From Jacaranda mimosifolia (Eukaryota; Streptophyta; Magnoliopsida; Lamiales; Bignoniaceae): a stretch of 64,000 nucleotides of DNA. The translations under genes were made by a program, and so were the position numbers. Where the stretch lies: the NCBI GenBank assembly GCA_018894105.1, contig CM032119.1:15889246-15953245 (forward strand), in the 5' to 3' direction. Within the stretch, counting starts at the first letter, position 1. Each line of letters starts with the position of its first letter. Below are positions 58,302 to 64,000 of the stretch, one piece after another. The notes beneath the pieces are model-generated. The model saw only the letters and a list, made by a program, of their open reading frames with translations, was not told the origin of the DNA and did no database searches.

Positions 58302-58500
58302 ATTGTTAATGGTTACAACTTAAAACATTATTTTTTGTCACTATTGAGTTATTTTATGACAAGATAAAAATTGTTGTTACTTAAAAATTATCATTAATGA
58401 CAAGATAAAAGCTATTACCACTTAATGTATGTTATTAGTGATAATTTTTACTTTGTCACTTATTATGTTGTTACTAATATTATATTTTTTTGTAGTGATT

Positions 58501-61350
58501 TGATGAATACCCAAAATTTGGCAATTTTTTTGACTCGATTAAATATAATGTTTTTTTCTTTTGAATTGCATGTAATATATAACCTCCACAGAATACTTTG
58601 CATCAGATTTAAAATTTTGAGGGCTTTTATAATATATTGGCTAAACTTGAATATTTGCCGCTATAAACCCTTGTTTCACATTATATATTGAGTTACATGC
58701 AAGTAATCATCATATTATTCAACATGACATTATCTTTTCCTTTTCTTTTAGTACGCTCCTATTTTTGGACTAATATTTAAAGGTTAAAGCCCAATGTTAA
58801 TGGAAATATATGAACATTTGCCCAACATAATATATTATATTTTGTTTAGCAGTCTTCATTAATATTAAATGAATAGGACTCTTCATTTAATTAGAAAGAG
58901 AATATATCAAAATTTGAATTTGAATCTTTAATGGTTGATTGCTTAATTTCATATTCCTTCTATTTATTTTAAATTGTAAATATTTATAATCACATCTGGC
59001 TCATCAAATATTTTAATTAATTAAAAATCATACAATTTAAATCAAATTTCGATAGCTTTGAATTAAAATCCTACCAACTGATTGACAGCTCTAGTGTTGA
59101 GGTCTTCGCATGTACAAATTAAAGTGGCCAATCTGACCGTTCTAGGTATTGATTTATTTTCAAATCCATGCCCACATTAGTAGTCAGGGGTAGTTGGTCT
59201 CAATTCTACTTTTTCTTAATGGATAAAGGAAATATGCTCTAGAAATTTCAATTCTAGGTTTTCTCTGATGTACTCGTTGATGTATCAATAATAAGTTTTA
59301 AGTATATTAGTCAAATTATAATGAACATTAAGATATGAATCTTGCACAATAACAAAACATATGAATTCTAGCATAATAATTACCATCATTAATGACAATT
59401 GGAGGGGAATCACATTTTAGACTCAATTTCTACTAGCAATTAAAAAAGCAGATTCTTTAAACAAATGCATTTTCAACTTAGAGGCCCACCATATTTACTT
59501 TAATTTTAGTGATTCCCAAATTAAAGAGATACCATGATCCAAATTCATGTTACATTATTTTGGCATATGTGAGATCTGGCCAACCAAGCGTGAAGAATGT
59601 AGATGAAATTTAGAGCCTAAAACTTAGGCGTTGGTGGCCTTCTAAGATGATGTTGTCAAGGAGAATGAACTAAAATGATCACTATCAATATTAAAGAGAC
59701 AACTTATGGTACTTCCAACATCAAAAATTCCACCGGCATCTCAAAATCCATATCCTAGAGATACTTTCCTACAAGTCATGCAAGAAGCCCTATTATACCT
59801 AGTCAAATATGCCTCCATCTTTTTACACTCAATCATGCAGCATGCTACGAAACATCCATAGTCTAGGCCCCCTCAATCCTCTAGTAGATGCTAAGAACCT
59901 TCCTCGATTTTCAAATAGATTAAGCAAAGAATAGATGAGAGCTACAAAGTCGTGTCCCCCAAATCCTACAAGATCGATAACCAATGTCCTTTGTTTCTGC
60001 TGTCTCCAAACAACAAACTGATATTGCTGAGTCCGTACCCTCGATTGTTGAACCAAAGCACATACGAAGAGGTAGTAATGAGTACCTCAACCTCGCAGTT
60101 GTTCCATCGATACATAGTCATTTCTACCCCACTATTCTTGCCGTGTGGCTCCCACATGACGTTAAAGTGTTCAACCTCCATAAATTTAAAAAGTACATAC
60201 AAAATTAAGCACTTAAATTGTGTTACAGTAATATTGAATAACTTTACTAAGTCTTGATCTATGTCTCTAACCCCTTGAATATACTATTAAATTTTGCAAG
60301 TTAGCTCTGGACCATAAATTTGAGATCGATCATCTATGGTGGTAATTATAATTCGGTAATTTGGCCTTTTAAGGTTATTAAAACACAACAAAAAATTGTT
60401 AATTTCTGGCAGAATCTATCCGAAACCCATCAAAATAACATATTTTGGGGGCTTTCCAATGAAAATTAATTTGTCGGAAAAACTCAAATTGCAAATAATA
60501 TTTTGATGGATCTTTGTGGTGAAATTATTGCATTGGATTTCATACAAATTTGGTATGGGATTGATCATTTTCAGGTGTCACACAAATGAATCATTTTTCG
60601 AGATTGTTCCAAAAAAAATTCCCTTGAAAAATTTTCAAAAAATTTTCTTCCGTTGTATTGTCAGAGTTTATCATGATAAACTCATAGAGTTTTTCGATGG
60701 ATAGTCCATCGAAGTTTTTTTCGAGAGAATTTCCCTCAGTATATTTAATTTTTGTTTTTATCATTTAATATATTTTCCAACAAATTTTTTCTTAAGAATC
60801 CTTCTAATATTTTAAAAATAATTTTACTTATTTTATTTTGTTAAACTTGAAATTTGTTCATGTAAATCTTATGTCCAATAATACTTCAAAAGTACTAAAT
60901 AATAAATTTACAATTAGATAAAAAATATAAAATTAAGAAAGTGTAATTTTATAAAGTTTTGATGCAAAAAGTATTTAAAATACAAGCAAAATATTAAAGT
61001 GAATATCCATCCCAACTATTGGCCATCAATAGCCTTTCCATAGTCAAAGTAGTCATGAGCATCATCTTCATGACACTCTTACTTGGCACCATGTTGATGT
61101 TGCTGCTCGATGCATGCTTATGTTGAGACTAATTCTTTTGACGTAATGTTGCTGTGCAAAGGATGATGGACTCTGACTGTGAATAAGGCACTCTACAATG
61201 AACTCCATCATGCCAGATAGGCACCCTAATGAATCTGTTGCTTGCAACTGGGATTGCTCCTATTGCTTATACTACTATCGAAAAGCATTGTCCATCTCTA
61301 CAAACTCTCACCAGGCATCCTAATGGTTGTTGTTGTACCTGATGACCTTA
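58501..61350. other. about 2.8 kb without a recognised gene
   Basis: Mixed AT-rich DNA. At 59829-60202 two overlapping minus-strand frames are open and less AT-rich (one reads VEHFNVMWEPHGKNSGVEMT), perhaps a decayed coding relic I do not recognise. At 60300-60980 the AT-rich sequence has no coding signal. At 61010-61340 a balanced-composition stretch gives a minus-strand run ending DDAHDYFDYGKAIDGQ-stop, also unrecognised. Confidence 0.45.
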
Positions 61351-62108
61351 TAGAAGGTGTATGGTAGCATGAGGCTACTTGTTGGCTGCTCAATCCACAT
61401 ACTCGCCCCTTTTTGTTCAGGTCATGATACCAAAATAATTCAAGATGGATTATGGAATAAAGATACAGGTCCTAGCGAGAAGAATAGCCATTTATGCAAG
61501 AAAATTATGCATAAAGATGTTGTATCAATTGGTTTGCTTGTCAACTTCTCAGAAGAAATTGCTTTCACTAAAAATTATCTAGATGGTGTGCCATATACCA
61601 TTGGACAACTATAATTGTCTAATTTCTTACCAACAAACAGTTCCTCAAAAGCATTTCTCTACAGTGAGTTATGAAGAAATTATTAAAGACTGCCAAATTG
61701 GTCTAGTTTTGCATCAGCTTCCAAGAGTATCAATCAACACTAGGTTTCAAACTAATTTTAATGGTTTTTTTACTTTATTTTTTGTTTTATTGAGTACTTT
61801 ATGCTTTTACATAATATTTTCTAGTTGCCCTTATTAGTTTTTACTTTTTCTAGGTTATTATTAGTGTATTTTACTTCAAAAGTCATCCTATGCTTGGAGG
61901 GTTGTTCCAAGTTCTATAAGGCCATCTCTTATACTTGTTTCAGTAGATTATTTTGAAGAATATAACTCATATTTTGATCTTTTAGCTTGTTTCTAAGAAG
62001 AAAAATCTTCTAAATCTTATGCGGATTCCTAGAGTGGTGAGTGTTATTACATAATCTAAGTGGTGCCTTGTGGTTTCTCTATTTCTTAATATTTTTCTAG
62101 TGTCAAGT
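61351..62108 (+). other. probable 5' LTR region of the gypsy element, start not defined
   Basis: It ends in TGTCA (62101-62105) just before the primer-binding site, as an LTR should. An open stretch at 61357-61614 has no recognised domain. The left LTR boundary was not found. Confidence 0.4.
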
Positions 62109-62122
62109 TGGTTATCAGAACC
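62109..62122 (+). promoter_or_regulatory. primer-binding site, initiator tRNA-Met type
   Basis: TGGTTATCAGAACC differs from the usual plant PBS (TGGTATCAGAGCC) by one inserted T and one change. It lies upstream of gag in the right orientation. Confidence 0.6.
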
Positions 62123-62329
62123 TTGGTTTTCAATGGCTGGTCATCATCGAAATAGGCCAAACATTGATAATCCGATGGCTATTTAAAGAGCATTTGTGAT
62201 AATGAGTTGGAAGATTTAAAGAGACAAGTGAAACAACTCTAGTAGCATCTTGCTTGTTGTGAATCTTTGCAATGTGATGTTGATAGTCATGTTTCAAAGG
62301 CTACATTGAATATAGTAGATATCAATCCA

Positions 62330-62960
62330 TTTCATGGCAATCAAAATAATGATTCAAGTGGAGATTCTTCACCTCCTCAAGGACCTCAAAGAAATGTTGG
62401 TAATGTTCGATCTCATGATTCTAAAGTTGATTCCAAATTTTGATGGAAGAAATAATCTGGATGAGTTCACAGATTGGTTAAATTCTGTTGATAAAATCTT
62501 TGAATTCAATGAAATTCCTAAAAATATTTCAAGGTTAGTCTAGTTGCCATCAAGTTGAAGAAACATGCATCTATTTGGTTGGAATACTTAAAGAAGCAAC
62601 ATGTACATGATGCAAACAGAAAAATCAGAACTTAGGAAAAGATGAAGTGGGGACTTTGCAAAAATTCTTATAAAAAATTATGGTCAAGACATTTCTCAAA
62701 TACTATAATTTCAAGCAAAAAGATTTGTCCGTGGAATATTACATTGTTAAATTTGAAGTTCTTATGATGAGAGGTAACATTGTAAGGTTAGAAGAACAAA
62801 TAGTTGCTCTTTTTGGGAGGGCTTCGTCATGACATGGTGCAACTGCAGCCTTACATGACCTTTAATGATGTATGCATTCTAGCTCTCAAGTTGGAAAGAC
62901 AACAAAAAGAATCAAGCCAATGTAGTGTTTAATCGTCTTCATATGGAAGTGCTTTCAATT
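62330..62960 (+). pseudogene. gypsy gag
   Basis: Readable blocks: DGRNNLDEFTDWLNSVDKIF and EFNEIPKN (62445-62525), then in the next frame LVAIKLKKHASIWLEYLKK and further broken text. This matches the retrotrans_gag core of plant gypsy elements (FDG....EF.DWL..VE.IF.F...P). It encoded the capsid. Confidence 0.82.
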
Positions 62961-63070
62961 GAGGGAGCCTACATCTACATGAAAGAGGGCAAAACAAAAA
63001 TTAGTTGTGAACAAAAGAAGTGGTAATGGTTATATAAGGCTAAGTGGTTCTAATACGTACTTAAAAATCA

Positions 63071-63112
63071 TGCTTCAAGTGCAAAGGCTTTGGACACTTC
63101 GTTGTGGATTTT
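63071..63112 (+). pseudogene. gag zinc knuckle, last Cys lost
   Basis: CFKCKGFGHFVVDF: the CX2CX4HX4C knuckle with Phe in place of the final Cys. Confidence 0.75.
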
Positions 63113-63119
63113 CCAAATT

Positions 63120-63775
63120 GCAAGATTATCACTCTTATTGAAGAGGAAATTGAGGATGAACATGGTATGACATCCCAAATCTATGATCAATCTGATGAAA
63201 AGAAGGAGATTATCTAAGGAAGAGTATGGAAAATCTTTAGTCATTCGACGTAGCTTTAATGCAACCGATATGGAAGATGATTCTTGGCTCCACAATAATA
63301 TTTTCCACACATGGTGTACTTCTCATGACAAAGTTTATAACGCCATAATTGATGAAGAAAGTTGTGAAAATATTGTAGCTGCTACATTAGTGGAAAAACT
63401 GAAATTGGAGATAGAGGAACACCCTCAACCATACAAGTTATCTTGACTTCACAAGAGGAATGAGGTAAAAAAAAATAAAAGTTGTCTTGTTCAGTTTTTT
63501 ATTGGTAATAAATACAAAGATGAAGTTTGATATGATCTTGTTCCTATGGATACTTGTCATTTGTTTCTTAATAGACCTTGGCAATATGATAGGAGAATTT
63601 TACATAATAGTTTCAAGAATACTTATTCTTTTGTCAAATATGGTAAAAAAAATATTTTAGGGCCATCTAAGATGGGGCATGATCCTAACCCTTTAAAGGG
63701 GAAAGAAATAATTTGCTTTCTAAATCTCAAGTGGACAAGGCAATTGTTGAGTAGATGGAAGCTTTTGCTTTGATG
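63120..63775 (+). pseudogene. gypsy aspartic protease region
   Basis: Frame 63183-63446 reads NNIFHTWCTSHDKVYNAIID, EESCENIVAATLVEKLKLEI and EEHPQPYKLS-stop. The family active site IDGGSC appears as IDEESC. The next frames give FKNTYSFVKYGKKNILGPSK and MDTCHLFLNRPWQYDRRILH, the conserved protease-RT linker (MD.CH.LLGRPWQ.DR...H). It processed the polyprotein when intact. Confidence 0.82.
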
Positions 63776-64000
63776 CTCCTTGAAGAAAATAAAGAGGGGC
63801 ATGCTATCCCGTGGCAAGTACAATTGCTACTACAGAAATTTTAGGATGTGGTTCTTAAAGAAATTCCATTTGCACTCCATCCAACATGGGAAATTCAACA
63901 TTGCATGCATTTATTTTGTACTTGGTGCTTCTTTTCTAAACAAGGCAGCCTATAAAATGAGTTCAAAATAGCATAAAGAGTTATAGTGGCAAGTTAAGCT
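63776..64000 (+). pseudogene. gypsy reverse transcriptase, N-terminal start
   Basis: Text such as LLQKF*DVVLKEIPFALHPT, then LGASFLNKAAYKMSSK in a shifted frame matches the LLQEF.DVFP.ELP..LPP...I.H.IDL..GA.....AYRM start of gypsy RT. The catalytic part lies beyond the window. Confidence 0.78.

Larger units (their letters stand above)
37976..58497. mobile_element. mini-CACTA element with two nested CACTA insertions
   Basis: The left terminus CACTATAAGAAAAATATAA (37976) and right terminus ..TATATTTTTTTGTAGTG (58497) are CACTA-type ends, flanked by the 3-bp duplication ATT (37973-37975 and 58498-58500). The element's own sequence is only 37976-38009, 46979-47207 and 58299-58497 (about 0.46 kb). 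It carries repeated TTAGTGACAA/TTGTCACTAA words in both orientations. It has no coding capacity. Elements A and B lie inside it. Confidence 0.75.
62109..64000 (+). mobile_element. Ty3/gypsy retrotransposon (chromovirus-like), 5' part
   Basis: PBS, gag, zinc knuckle, protease and the first part of RT occur in order on the plus strand and run off the window. All domains have stops or frameshifts, so it is decayed. Confidence 0.8.

Overview
The window is plant nuclear DNA, most likely from a dicot. It is AT-rich and made almost entirely of transposable elements inserted into each other. All the element coding regions are broken by stops and frameshifts. I found one intact host gene, an intronless RING-H2 (ATL6/ATL31-like) E3 ubiquitin ligase at 36330-37253 (+). 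There are no bacterial or viral genes, no CRISPR array and no complete tRNA or rRNA gene. Element boundaries were set by reading termini and target-site duplications (TSDs) directly; family names come from recognised protein motifs.

Layout, left to right. 1-6434 is a Ty1/copia element on the minus strand, entering the window inside its reverse transcriptase and ending in a 2.2-kb LTR with an extra LTR fragment beside it. 6435-11928 holds the broken C-terminus of a Mutator-like (MULE) transposase, short tandem repeats, and fragments of at least two host genes (UBP12/13-like, and one tentatively ubinuclein-like) that keep intron-exon structure. This stretch ends at a CACTA-type terminus at 11928. 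11929-18221 is a second copia of the same family on the plus strand; its 5' LTR is missing and its 3' LTR lies against the TATA region of a Ty3/gypsy LTR. 18222-23562 is that gypsy element (gag only), whose gag is split by a 1.76-kb non-autonomous MULE with GGCGTGGC palindromes and a 9-bp TSD. 24224-27232 is a 3.0-kb solo LTR with a 5-bp TSD, in AT-rich repeats. 28890-33610 is another copia type on the minus strand, interrupted by a 639-bp hAT-like MITE and by an AT-rich insert.

After the ATL gene, 37976-58497 is a set of nested DNA transposons. A mini-CACTA of about 0.46 kb (TSD ATT) contains two larger CACTA elements: A, 38010-46978, and B, 47208-58298 (TSD CTA). Element A contains a 2.9-kb hAT element with a decayed TTF-zinc-finger/DUF4371 transposase (TSD TTTAGATT) and a stretch that reads like plant mitochondrial intergenic DNA. 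Element B contains three copies of an AT-rich block, a truncated long LTR carrying a 19-unit minisatellite, and a tRNA-like (SINE-type) promoter pair. 58501-61350 is largely unassigned. 61860-64000 is the start of a plus-strand Ty3/gypsy element (primer-binding site, gag, zinc knuckle, protease, start of reverse transcriptase) that runs off the window.

Nothing here works as an operon or pathway. The ATL gene is the only likely functional product; the rest is an insertion history that can be ordered from the nesting. I see no clear new biological system. The most useful leads are the host-gene fragments next to a CACTA end, the nested CACTA/hAT structure with possible organelle DNA, and the palindromic MULE.
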